From Selaginella moellendorffii (taxonomy: Eukaryota > Streptophyta > Lycopodiopsida > Selaginellales > Selaginellaceae), in NCBI RefSeq assembly GCF_000143415.4, contig NW_003314285.1, positions 1,087,232 to 1,151,231 of the forward strand: a stretch of DNA of 64,000 bases, read 5' to 3'. Made by a program: the position numbers and the translations under genes. The notes under the pieces are model-generated. The model searched no databases. It saw only the letters and a list, made by a program, of their open reading frames with translations, and was not told where the DNA came from. This document shows, one piece after another, positions 45,471 through 56,415 of the stretch. Numbering within the stretch: the first letter of the stretch is position 1; every line of letters starts with the position of its first letter.

Positions 45471-46059
45471 GATCATCAAGCGACGTGCAAGCAGGCGCGT
45501 GGGTCCGCGTCGGGTCATGGATGAAGATGGACAGCCGACTGAGGCCGGGCCGAGAGGAGCCGGGACAACAGGTTGAACTTGAAGCAGAGTCACAGCAGGC
45601 AGAGGAGACTCAGGGGATAGTACGTGGGCGTCCACAATAATGAACACGTTTGCGGAGATCAACCCCTAAAAGCCGGTCGAAGAAGGTTATTCCGAATTGG
45701 GATGACAACGAAGCTTGGGAGTTTGTTAACTATCTTGAGGATCCAAATATACAACAGCGGTTCAGAAATATTAGAAGGCACCCAGCAGCACCTGTCATGT
45801 AGGCATTGACTGAGATATGGAACCCCACAACAAACAACGTTGCTGGTGATGCTAACTTCAACTTTCTGAGCTTTGGAGCAGTTTCACTAAATCAAAAATG
45901 TTTTAAAAACCGAAAGCCATTTCTTCAAATTAGCCATTTCAAATTTCAAACCGCAAATGGGTCCGACTGTCAGTCAATCACTCTGACTTAAGTGCTTGAC
46001 TGACAGCTGGCTGACTGACTCTCAGTCAACAATAGTTGACTAGCAGACAGACTTACAAT

Positions 46060-46158
46060 AATTGGTAATAAAAATGAATTACAAATACTGCAAGAATTGA
46101 TAATAAAAATAAAATACTGCAGGAATTGGTAGTAAAAATGAATTACAAATACTGTAAG
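46060..46158 (+). repeat. Three-unit tandem repeat, about 35 bp per unit
   Basis: Units AATTGGTAATAAAAATGAATTACAAATACTGCAAG-like at 46060-46094, 46095-46123 (shortened) and 46124-46158. The preceding 40-60 bp contain repeated TGACTGAC/AGTCAGTC motifs. Confidence 0.8.
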
Positions 46159-46309
46159 AATGCTTGAAGTCCTCAATAGCAAAACGCTCCATCCATTAAC
46201 AACACACTGGCCTCAGCCTGGCCATGCCAGCCAAAAGCAGTCACGCTGAGTGCTCCTACTGACATGATTGTCAGTTCTGGACACAGGTAACTTACAAAAC
46301 TCGCTCGAA

Positions 46310-47240
46310 AAAGCTTGATGTGCTATCTGGCTGGAGTCGGAGAGTTTCAGACGTGGGACCTGCGCCAGCTCATTGGAAAGGAACTTGCATCAATCCACGC
46401 CAATAAGACTGTCAAGTACGTGTTAAAGTTTTCCAGAAGAAAAGACTATAGTGATGAATGAACTCTTTACCAGGAAACTCGTTGGAGATACTATAACGGA
46501 GCAAAAGTCTTGACGGGCCCATACAAGAACTCGAGAGACTCAGTTGGACATGGAACTCATACGTCGTCGACAGCTGCTGGAAGGCTGGTTCCACACACGA
46601 GTAAGAGACGAGGAGGAGCTCCAAATCCTCGGATTGCCGTGTACGAAGTCTGCTGGACGGATAGCTGCAAGGAAGTTGACATTGCTGCGGGTTTCGATGA
46701 TGCCATCAACGACGGCGTGGATGTCCTGTCCATCTCACTCGGAGGCTATCTCGCAGTTTACAGCGTAGACGTCATTGCGATTGGTGCCTATCACGCCGTT
46801 GAAAGAGGGATCATGGTCTTTTACGCTGGTGGAAACTCTGGACCATTTACTGGATCGGTGTCCAACGGTGCTCTCTGGATCTTCACAGTCGGTGCCACTA
46901 CAATCGACAGGGAGATCAATGAAGATGCGAAAATATCAGCCAAGTATAACAGATGATCAAAAGGAGGCCTCGTGGTTTCTGTGCAGTCATAAATCACGAA
47001 TTCTCAGAGGAACAACGTTTCCTTACAAACCAGCACCTGTAGTAGCGAAGTTTTCATGAAGAGATCCACACACAATCAGTCCGGATATCATCAAGATACT
47101 CGAAAACATACCGTGAAACTTGTGACTTACCTCGCATTGCAGCCGGACGTTACCGCTCCAGCTTGGCCAAGCAATATCCTTGTCACTATTTCTTTTTTTT
47201 TCACCTTCTCTTCTAGAGGACCCGTGAACTCCTTGGGACT
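46310..47240 (+). pseudogene. Subtilisin-like protease (SBT type) pseudogene
   Basis: Fragments in three frames appear in family order: VSDVGPAPAHWKGTCINP, KLVG, YYNGAKVLTGPYKN, then a long frame at 46510-46956 with SVGHGTHTSSTAAG (catalytic His region), RIAVYEVCW, DAINDGVDVLSISLGG and GNSGPFTGSVSNGA, then PVVAKFS and QPDVTAPA. These are hallmarks of plant subtilases. The catalytic Asp region, the protease-associated domain and the catalytic Ser region are missing, and stops and shifts separate the pieces. Dead fragment; no intact relative is in the window. Confidence 0.88.
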
Positions 47241-47249
47241 TAAAGAGCA

Positions 47250-49730
47250 ACGAAAGAAGTATCTTTGCTTGCTATGCTTGAGAAGTTATGGAGCTCATCT
47301 TATTTATACTTGCGATTGTAATTGTTGCTTAGAAGAATGTTAGTCAATGCAAGAATTTATTTTTAAATATATATAGTATTTTAATTTTTAAAAATACATT
47401 GCCACGTGTTTTTCCTAAAAAATATTCAAATAACGTTCTTTAAAAATTGTGTAGATATGGATGGGCTTACTGTATTATATTCTGATAATTTAATTATAGT
47501 TTGGTCATATTGTAAATTGTAAGAAGTAATTGTAATTTATTAAAAAATAGTTTTTTTCTCTTCAAAGTGAATTAATTTAGTATTATATGAATCCCATCAA
47601 AAACTCATTTTAAAAACCTATATAAACCTGATTTCTTTTCTAAAATTAAATTATAATTTCTTTTGGTAAGTAATTGTTTGGCTATACTATTATTGGTGTG
47701 TAATTTTGATAGTCATAAGATCAGATTCACGCTGGACCACTCATTTTTATATAAACTAAGGTTTTATGTTCTTATGAGTATATACATTTTTGGGTCTTAC
47801 ATTAGTGGAGGTAAAGCTCTTAAGAGTGTTCAGATTTGTAATTTTTCTTTAGATTTAGCTTTTGCATCATCTAGATTTTTGTTGTTCTTATAACTTTTTT
47901 TTCTCTCCTCTCATAGTAACTAAATCTTTTATTTATGGAGAAATAATTGCTATAATTGCTCAATGTTATGCAGTTGTAACTAGATAATTAAAACACAATT
48001 GATACTAATGTTCATAACATATGGTGTAACTTCTCTTCCTCCTACTCTTTTTACCAATCCTTAAGTTTAGTTGAATTTCTTCTATGGGAATTCTAAGGAT
48101 GATGTATATCATTAGTTTAATCACTTCACAATAATTGTTCTTGAGATGATGTCTAGTTTTTATTATTACTTCTTACCATTTTTTTCATACTCTTCTCATA
48201 TTCCCTCGATAATCTTTATAATGCTCTAGTTGATTGGCTCAAGAAAAAGTATATTGATTTCTTTGACTTTCATATGTCTTCTAGGGCAAAGATTGCAATG
48301 TGTCAATCTTGTTTTAATTAGAGATATTCATTTAAACAAGATTCATGTTTAGTGTTAATCACTAAAAAAGATTAAGATTTTGTGAGCCAATATTAAGGAG
48401 ATGCTAGAGAAGGGTGTTATTTGTAAATTTTGAAATTAAATAAATATAAAGTGTTACAAAAGTGGAGCTTGTATTTAAATACTAAATTAACTATTATATG
48501 AAGTTATATATTAAAATAATTATTTGCAAAAAATTAAAAATTATTCTTAAAACACTAAAAGTTGTGTGTGTGTGTGTGTGTATTTATTATTTGCAAAAGG
48601 CTATTAAAAACCTTTGCTTCTAAATTTCTATTTTATATATGTATTAAATTATTAAGGTGGCTATGAAAAACATTTATAGGAAAGTAAAGAAAGGTACTTT
48701 AAAGATATATATGATTCTTAAAAAAATGCTGCATAAGCACTCCATATTTAAATAAAATCTATTATTGTGGAATATTTAAAATGTTACATGAAGATGCAAA
48801 AACTATATGAGGATCAAGAATTATCACTTTAGCAGTGCTCAGGATTTTAACCATAGTATCTTTTAAAAAGTTTTGAAGACACTTTAATTTTAATATTTTT
48901 TATAGATTTGCTCTACAAACTTGTTATTGGATTTTGTAGATTGACAATAATTGTAAATACTAGAAGTTGTAAAATTTGTGGTAGCCATCCTGGAGGAAAA
49001 GAAAAATAAAAATTTTCATAGGAAAATACAAAGAGATAAGTTTAAATTTTTTTTATAACAAAGTTCTTTACAAGAAGTGGATTGAAGATTCTTTTTTATA
49101 TATCAAAATGAGAAGTGCTTAGAATTCAAAGATGGTTGAAATTTTAGGTTATTGTTTGGTTTTAAATTTCATCATTTTAAACTGATGTTTAGTGAAATGG
49201 CATAAAATTTTTTACTACAATTAAATTTTTATTTTTATTTTTTATGTATATATTAAATTTTATGTGTTTATATATATAGACACACACACACATACATACA
49301 CACAACTAAGTGTTAAATATATAGAAGTGAATGGAACATTGTTATAGTTATCATTACAACTTTTACATATAAAATTAATACCCACTTATAGAAAAATAAA
49401 AATAAAAATTTATATATTTAACATTATGGATATTACAAGTATATATTTTCTTAAAAAAATTTGAGTTATTTTAGTACTAGTCTCATTGCTTAAATCCTGT
49501 TGTAGTGTTGTATATTATTAATGCTAAAACATTAAGAATACTTAAAAATATTATTATTTATTGGTGTAATTATTTAATATTATTGTATACTTGTCCTTGG
49601 AGTTTTAACTTTTTATTAACAGAAATTTAAAGTTAATAAATGAAAGAATTTCAAGTAAAATAAAGTTCTTCAGATACATAGATAAAGGTGATACTTCTAA
49701 AGATGGAGAAAAATAATTTTAAGAAACTTG
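47250..49730. other. AT-rich intergenic DNA
   Basis: No gene is supported on either strand. It includes the reversed copy of the AT-rich dispersed repeat (48462-48684) with a (GT)n run near 48559-48581, and a CA-rich run near 49278-49304. Confidence 0.55.
48462..48684 (-). repeat. Dispersed AT-rich repeat, reversed copy
   Basis: Inverted counterpart of 27561-27819; contains a (GT)n microsatellite at 48559-48581 where the other copy has (TA)n. Confidence 0.65.
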
Positions 49731-49789
49731 GTTGTATTTAGATCCATGATTAAAAATATTTACAATATAAGGAAAATTTTGATTAATAG

Positions 49790-50115
49790 TTGACAAATAG
49801 ATGCATAACTTCGGGGAAAAAGATTGGCTCTAAGGGTTGGGCTTAGGGGTTTGTGGCTTGACTTTGTAGGCTGCTAACAGTTTGCCCAAGCTGTTTGTGT
49901 GGCAATGGTGAGTCCTGGTGTGCCAACCTGGTGACGGACGCAAAGTGCCCCCCCCCCTATAGGGAGCATTCCCTAAGCATCTAATAACCGACTCAAAACT
50001 AGAACAAACAAAGGGAATTTGACTGTTTAATTAAAACAAAACATTCCCTATAGATGTTGATGCAATGTGATTTCTGTTTAGTTATCTAAATGTCAAAGTG
50101 AAAAAATTCAACCAC
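49790..50115. mobile_element. Copy-2-specific insertion in the P450 promoter
   Basis: Copy 1 reads TTTTGATTAACAATCTTCAC without a break; copy 2 reads TTTTGATTAA, then about 325 bp, then CAATCTTCAC. The extra DNA contains a C run near 49949-49960 and no coding frame. Its class and exact ends are unclear; weak GTTGA/TCAAC ends may be inverted repeats. Confidence 0.55.
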
Positions 50116-50302
50116 CAATCTTCACTTTACAGAAAGACAAATCAAAACATTTTAGACATGTCCTTCTCAATTTCTAAGAACATGCAATTGATCTTGATGC
50201 TTGTGGACTTTCCATTCGTAGGAATTTTTCCTAGTATAAGTTCAACACACACTTACCTCTCCATCCTCATCTCTTTCACTCTTTTCTCTTATCTTCTTCT
50301 CA

Positions 50303-51902
50303 ATGTCCAAAATCTCTCAAAGGATTTCCATGGATTCTCTTCTCTACTCCAGCGTTTGGTACTACTGGACGACTTGTCTGTGCTTGGCGATCGCATTCTT
50401 TGCGCTGCTCAATCTCTACTCGAGGAAGAGGGCGCATAGCAATCTTCCACCCGGTCCCTTTTCCTGGCCTCTTGTTGGATCACTGCCCTCTCTCGGCCGC
50501 TCCAGGCACCGCTCTCTCCATCGTCTCGCCAAGAAGTATGGACCGATCATGTATATGGAGCTGGGAAGCCGTCCTCACGTAATCATCAGCAGCCCCGCGA
50601 TGGCCAGGGAGGTTCTCAAGGATCACGATGTCGAGTTTGCGAGCAGGCCCCAGTTCCACACCTTCTTCAAGAACGTAAGCCACGACTACAATGATCTTGT
50701 GTTTGCTCCTCACGGCGAGCGCTGGAAGATGCTGCGGCGAGTGAGCGGCACGGAGATCTTCGCCGCCGGGAGAGTGAACCACTTCTCTGGGATCCGCAAG
50801 CGCGAGCTCGCGGCGTTTGCCTCGATCATCGAGAAGTCGGCGGCTGCCGGGGAGGCGTTTGATCTCACCGCGCTGCTCCACGAGCTCTTCACCAACTTGA
50901 TGACGTCGGTTCTCTTCGGCCAGAAGTTCTATAACTCGGACACCCCTGTCACCCGAGAGGCCGAGGCTTATCGCGCTGTGTGGGACACGATCATCGCGGA
51001 GTCGGAGCGGCTGTACATCGGAGACTTCATCCCTGCGCTGCGATGGGTCGATAAGGTCAAGAGGAGCGAGCACAGGCTGAAGAACCAGATCATACCGGCA
51101 GTGGAGAACTTCCTGAACGCGATCGTCAAGCAGCACAAGGAGAGCTTCGTCGCGGAGAATCCTCCCAGGGACTTTGTGGACGTGATGCTCTCACTGGGTG
51201 GCGAGAACAAGCTGGACGACATGGCGATCATCGCACTCCTCCAGGTAAGGAGAAAAAAATCTCTTCTTGCTCGCTAAGAACTCGTGCTCGATTTCTTGAT
51301 AGAATCTTCTCTTAGCTGGGACGAACACCTCCAAAGGCACTGTGGAGTGGGCGATGTCCGAGATGATACGCTGCCCCGGCGTCCAGAAGAAGGCGCACGA
51401 AGAGCTCGACCGGATCGTTGGAAGGAACCGCTGCCTGGAAGAGACAGACCTCAAAGATCTCCCTTACATCCAAGCCATCGTCAAGGAAGTCCTGCGCTTG
51501 CATCCACTGGCCACCACTGGCCTCCCACACAGCAATCCCGCGACCTCCCAGCTCGCCGGCTACACAATCCCGGCCAACACCACGCTGCTCGTCAATATCT
51601 GGGGGATCCATCACGACCCGGCGAACTGGAGCGATCCCGAGAGCTTCTGCCCAGAGCGATTCCTGGGCAGCGATCACAGCGTCCTGGGGAACCACTTCGA
51701 TCTCATACCTTTCGGATCCGGGCGGCGCCGCTGCGTGGGAATACCGCTGGCGATTCCCCACGTGTCGCTCACGCTGGCCTATCTTCTGCATCGATTCGAG
51801 TGGAGGATGCCGGATGGGCAGGAGATTGACATGGAGGAGAAGACGGGGCTGGCGACCATGCCCGCCAAGCACCGGATTGTCTGCGCCACTGTGAGAAAAT
51901 GA
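50303..51902 (+). CDS. Cytochrome P450, A-type, copy 2 (2 exons, 513 aa)
   Basis: Paralogue of the gene at 28532, with exon 1 at 50303-51244 and exon 2 at 51303-51902. The 58-nt intron is identical in both copies. By eye I count about 17 nucleotide differences over the 1.6 kb and 8 amino-acid changes: Phe36Leu, Lys42Arg, one Leu-to-Arg before EAEAYR, Met-to-Leu in ENKLDD, Val318Leu, Met-to-Ile just after the haem Cys (CVGIPLA), and Thr-to-Lys and Arg-to-His near the C-terminus. All P450 motifs, including the unusual AGTNTS in helix I and the haem loop Cys458, are kept. Both copies look functional; the different promoter insert suggests they could differ in expression. Confidence 0.95.
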
Positions 51903-52408
51903 ACAACTTTACGGATACCTTTAAAATATTTGTATTTGCAAAGTAGCAAACCTTTACGTCGGATCTGAATTAATGAAGAAGGTTGAAGAGCATGGAATGA
52001 AAAGACACACGCCCAGCTTGTGAAGACAACGTGATTAGTTCTTGGAAGAACACCAAGTGGATTAGATGCAGCTTAAGGTACAGCTCACGTTGATCATTTG
52101 TGGACCAGAATCAATAAATGTCTGCTAGTTCTGGGAAATTGAGAATGAAACATTTGAAATGTTTCCACTGATGTATTTTAGATTGTCTGAACGCCTTACT
52201 CCATGTATTCTGTAAAAGTGAAGATTGGGAAAGTCTTTTGTACCTTTAATTCAAGTAGAACCAAGAAGTTTGGACCTTTACAAACAAATGTAGAAACAGC
52301 ACCTGCTCAAACCTTGCCAATTACCCACAAATGGGATCGGGGGAGTACTCTGGACTAGGAATTCCAAGCCATTGCTCACTTTGAAGCGAATTCCCAAGAC
52401 AAAGGACC

Positions 52409-52600
52409 ATGACATATATCTTTCCACTCCTTTCTCTTATCTCCCATTTCTCTTTCTTCTCAATCTCCAAAATCGAAAGGAATTCCATGGACCAGCTCGC
52501 CAGCCACACAATCCCGGCCAACACCACACCGCTCGTCAATATCTGGGGGATTCATCACGACCCGGCCCAGAGTCCTGAGCAGCAACCGCAACGGATATGA
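52409..52600 (+). pseudogene. Chimeric P450 remnant, copy 2
   Basis: P450 leader and start joined to an exon-2 fragment. In this copy the ATG at 52497 is in frame with MDQLASHTIPANTTPLVN and IWGIHHDPAQSPEQQ, ending at 52600, so a 34-codon open frame exists; it lacks the haem loop and is not expected to work as an enzyme. Confidence 0.85.
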
Positions 52601-53084
52601 CCAAGCATTAAGAGCCCTAAAAACTAAAAATAAACCTTTTATTGTACGGCAAGGCGCAGCAATCCAACGGTTCCAAGGCCAAGACGTGGAGGCAATGGCT
52701 CCAAGGCGAGGCGTGGCACCATTCGATTCGAATTTGCAATCTGATTTTTAAGCTCGATGCCCTTTTTAAGCTTGGAGATTTTAAGAATATTGGATGCAAA
52801 CATTTGCCACAGAGCGCTCAGACCTTTTGACGTGCTCAACAGTCTATAAAGGTAAAGCCTGTCTTTGCAGAACTAGCCACCTGACATAAAACATATGTTC
52901 ATTGGTAGTAAGCCGGGTCCAAGCATGGCTCAGAAGGATTACACAAAGGCACAGGCCTAGATAGAACAAATGCAGGCTCAGCTAGCCAAGATGGTCGTAG
53001 ACCATATAGTTCCTGATAAAGCTAGTGCAGGCCCAACTAGCCATACTGTGTAATGCTACAAGACAGTTAAAGAGCATAAGAATA

Positions 53085-53450
53085 TATGGTTTTTGGAATA
53101 ACACTAGGGCTTTGAAGATGTAGTTTAAAGTGCAGGAAGAGTTCATAAAAACCATGTGGTTCACAAGTAGTACCAAAAGCTCAAGGGAAATAATGAAGAT
53201 GGCAGTTAAAGACTTATGTACAGCCTTTTTGAAAACAAATACAATAGGCTTTTTAAATTTTAATCGTGACAGTGTTCATCTTTAAAAAGGCTGTACACAA
53301 ATCTTCAGTTACCATCTTTGTAAAATGCATATTACTTCCCTTCCCAAGAACTCTGGAATTTGAAATACTTGTGAACCATAGAATTTTCATGAATTCCTCC
53401 TACACCTTAAACTATATCTTCAAAGCCCTAATCATGCCTGATATTATTCT
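53085..53450. repeat. Long imperfect palindrome 1
   Basis: The left arm (about 53085-53235) and right arm (about 53273-53450) are inverted copies around a loop of about 40 bp. Paired blocks include AGGGCTTTGAAGAT, GTGGTTCACAAGTA/GTGAACCATAG-type sequence, and TACAGCCTTTTTGAA against TTTAAAAAGGCTGTACA. Arms match imperfectly, perhaps 75-80 percent by eye. Confidence 0.8.
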
Positions 53451-53599
53451 AAGAACCATAACTTCTTGTGCTTTCTCATGCTCTTCAACCGTCTTTATAA
53501 GCTATGTCTGTACCTTTTCATGGTCTTTAACTGTCTTGGTTCTTGTACTAGTGTTTGGGAGTGCTGCAAATGTTTGTACAACCTTTCTTAAGATGAATG

Positions 53600-53940
53600 C
53601 TGTCACAATCACAACATTGTTTAGTGTGATAAGTTTCTATCTTCCTTTGTGGAGCTTTAAGTGTTTATATACATTTACAACTGGAACAAAGAAAAACGAG
53701 CCTATTAGGAACTTTCAGGCCATAACATCACACCGTGTGGTTTTTATGTGCCAAACGATGTTGTAGTTGTGCTGTACACGAGAATCACACTGTATGATGT
53801 TATGGCCTGAGAGCTCCTCTTTAACAAATTCGTCTTTCTTTGTTACAGTCGTGAATCTTTACAAAGGAAGCAAAAAGTTAGAGCTTCACAAAGGAAGAAA
53901 AATCTACTAAGTCAGACAATGCTGTGGTCGTGACAGTGTG
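53600..53940. repeat. Long imperfect palindrome 2
   Basis: Arms of about 165 bp meet near 53765. Paired blocks: CAGGCCATAACATCACAC against TGTATGATGTTATGGCCTG, AACAAAGAAAAACGA against TCGTCTTTCTTTGTT, and ATCTTCCTTTGTGGAGCTT against AGCTTCACAAAGGAAGA. A further direct copy of part of the arm lies at 53970-54092. Type of element unknown (fold-back-like). Confidence 0.82.
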
Positions 53941-54140
53941 GTTCTCGTGCTGGTGCGCGGATGTATATACAGCCTTTCTGAAGGCGAATGCCATCACGAC
54001 CATGATATGGTCTAGCCTGGTAAGTTTCAGTCTATCTTCCTTTGTGGAGCTCTAATCCTCTATAGACATTCACGATTGGAACAAAGAAAAACAAATCTGG
54101 TGTCATACAGTGTGGTTTTTGTGCTGGTGCTGGGAGTGTT

Positions 54141-55295
54141 GCAAATGACAATGGTGTTGTCCATGAAATTGATGCTCTCCTTGATAATACTTGTCGAATG
54201 GGGGATTTCATTTTTAAGTGCTTTGGCAAGCATTTAGAAAGTCACTATGGAGGAGTGGGTATGGTATAAAACCATGCTGATCAAACAACACAAAAGTGGT
54301 CATCCAAATGTGCCATAAGCTACCTCCCAGCTCGAGAAGGAGCATGTAGCTCAAGTGGATGAGCTCTTAACAAATTATCTCACTTACTGACGTTTATTTG
54401 GTTTTCTATTGATAGATGTTTATATAAACTTGTTCTAGAGGTACATAACATAGAAGCTCTATCATTCAGGGGTGATGAGAGAACATACCTTGCCAGTGCT
54501 CTTTTGGGGCAGACATAACTATTATCTACATGAAAAGGTGGAGGGATGATATCATTAAGTCCCTTGGTTGTGGGACCAAAGTATCATTGCAAACAAGTAA
54601 GAAGTTTTATATAGAGATTTTTCTTACATTAAATTTTTTTAATGAGTTTTATTTGTTGACTTGGCAGCCAAGTTCAGAGCTCGGGTGGTTGGCTCCACAC
54701 CTCTTACTCGAGTTTTAGCTCATGCGCAGTCTCCCAAGCTTTAGAAATTGAGGCAAAAGGAATAAAAGTCTACTTACTTTACTCAATTAGATACTTCTTA
54801 ATAATGCTATTAGTTTTCATTTTTTTTATATGTAGTTGATATTTATTTAGTAAGCTCAATCAAGATAGTAAAAAATTGATAGAATAATTTTAATATATTG
54901 CTAATAAATATAATAAAAACTTTAGAATTTAAATTTGGATGTTGGTTTTTATAGGATGAAGGAAGTTTCGTAAAAAATATTGTAGTTGAAAGTTAAAAAT
55001 TTTATACATATATACCAAACATTCCATCATAAAGACAATGTTCTTATTATATTCATATGCTTAATGTATAAAACTCCAATTGAACAGGTTACATTTTATA
55101 TATTTCAATGTATTTTTAAAATAAAAATGTTTGATATTTTAATGGTAAAATGGTATAAAGTTTTTATTAGATATTTTCCTCTAATTAATTAATTAATCAA
55201 GTAAAATTTAAATTATTTTTTATTAAATAATTAATAATAATTTAATTTCTAGATAAATAGCTAAATTTATTTAGAATATTATTGTTACTTGTTGT
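54141..55295. other. Intergenic, nothing recognised
   Basis: No gene is supported. The sequence becomes very AT-rich from about 54750 up to the family-B LTR. Confidence 0.5.
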
Positions 55296-56415
55296 TGTTG
55301 CTAATGTGACTTCGGGTATCGAAAATTATCTATCGATTAGTCCTTTTAGATATTCTTCCTTACTGCCACGACAGCAGGAGATCAGTATTGCTGGACCCAT
55401 TATCAATTTCCACTTGAGCTACTTGAGAAATTGGTCAATGAACATGCATTTAAATTGAATAAACATAAGGTAGGAACTCTGTTTTTTACTAAGCATACTC
55501 AGCCTGGTTTGAGAAACTTGTGTCATTGGTTTGCATTTGCTAGTATCAAGAACCCCTGCAATATTGAGCTTGGTCCCTCAATATTCGCTAGATGATAGCT
55601 TACTGTGTTTGCCAAACACCTTCGCTATCATGCCCTTTGTGTTAGTCTCATCTCAGTTCTAAATGCTATTTATAGAAAGTGTCTAGATTTGCTCATTTGG
55701 CATATCTACGGAATGTAGAGATTGTCCTGAACACAATGGTGTTTATCCTATGTCTAAATTCACAATTTAAAAATATTCCATATTTAATAAGTTTCAAACT
55801 TGTCCCAGAGACTAACTCCTGGTACTAAAGGAGGCTTGGGTGAAAGCCCAAAGTGTGTGTTCCTTAAAAGCCCGGGGGGGGGGGGGGTCTATGGGGGGTT
55901 CCAAATGTATAATAAGGATAGTGGGTAATATGGCCAACCAACTTGAGGCATAGTCTAGCTCCTGCTTGCATGTTTGTCTTTGTTTAACGTCCGGCTTTGG
56001 TCTAAGCCTTAATTTCCATTCCATGCTAGTTGGTGGAGTACCCATATCCTTACGTTAGACTATCGGTATGCTGAAATAGCACTAGATTATGTTTGGCTCC
56101 GTTTTGCATGCTAGTCTTGGCATTGGGATCTTGGTTGCTCTAGGACTAATCCAAGTTGCTTCGTGCTCTTGTCCCTTCATTCTTTGGGCTATATGTTTGA
56201 GAGTTGTTTCGTGCTCTAATGCCAATCTTCTTGGCTCTATGCTTGGGAGTTTAACACCATTCCTTCATTCAATGGCCTATGGCCTTGAAACTTGGGTTCT
56301 GCACTGCATATGGCACGTGGCAAGTGACACGTGGCACATGGAGGGTTTAGGTTCCACTTCCGTGGTTATCTTATGGTAAATCACTAGGATAAAGGGTAAA
56401 AACCATGTGCATATA
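55296..56415 (+). mobile_element. 5' LTR, family B, degenerate
   Basis: About 1120 bp collinear with 30715-31849, from TGTTGCTAATGTGAC to CCATGTGCATATA, including the G run near 55873-55887 and the GGGTGAAAGCCCAAAG block. It is followed by TTTGGTATTAGAGAA at 56416-56430, a near match to the TGGTATCAGAGC primer site, so this is a 5' LTR rather than a solo one. Confidence 0.85.

Larger units (their letters stand above)
49731..52915 (+). repeat. Segmental duplication, copy 2
   Basis: Collinear with copy 1 (28241-30427, 42156-42932, 43786-43885), including promoter, P450, 3' flank and chimeric P450 remnant. It lacks the gypsy A insertion (site near 52040) and the TRIM (site near 52828). It has an extra 325 bp at about 49790-50115. 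Confidence 0.9.

Noticed and set aside
53266-53766. 166-codon plus-strand frame with hydrophobic segments
   Set aside because: Lies entirely across the palindromes, with composition explained by T-rich arms; no homology that I recognise.
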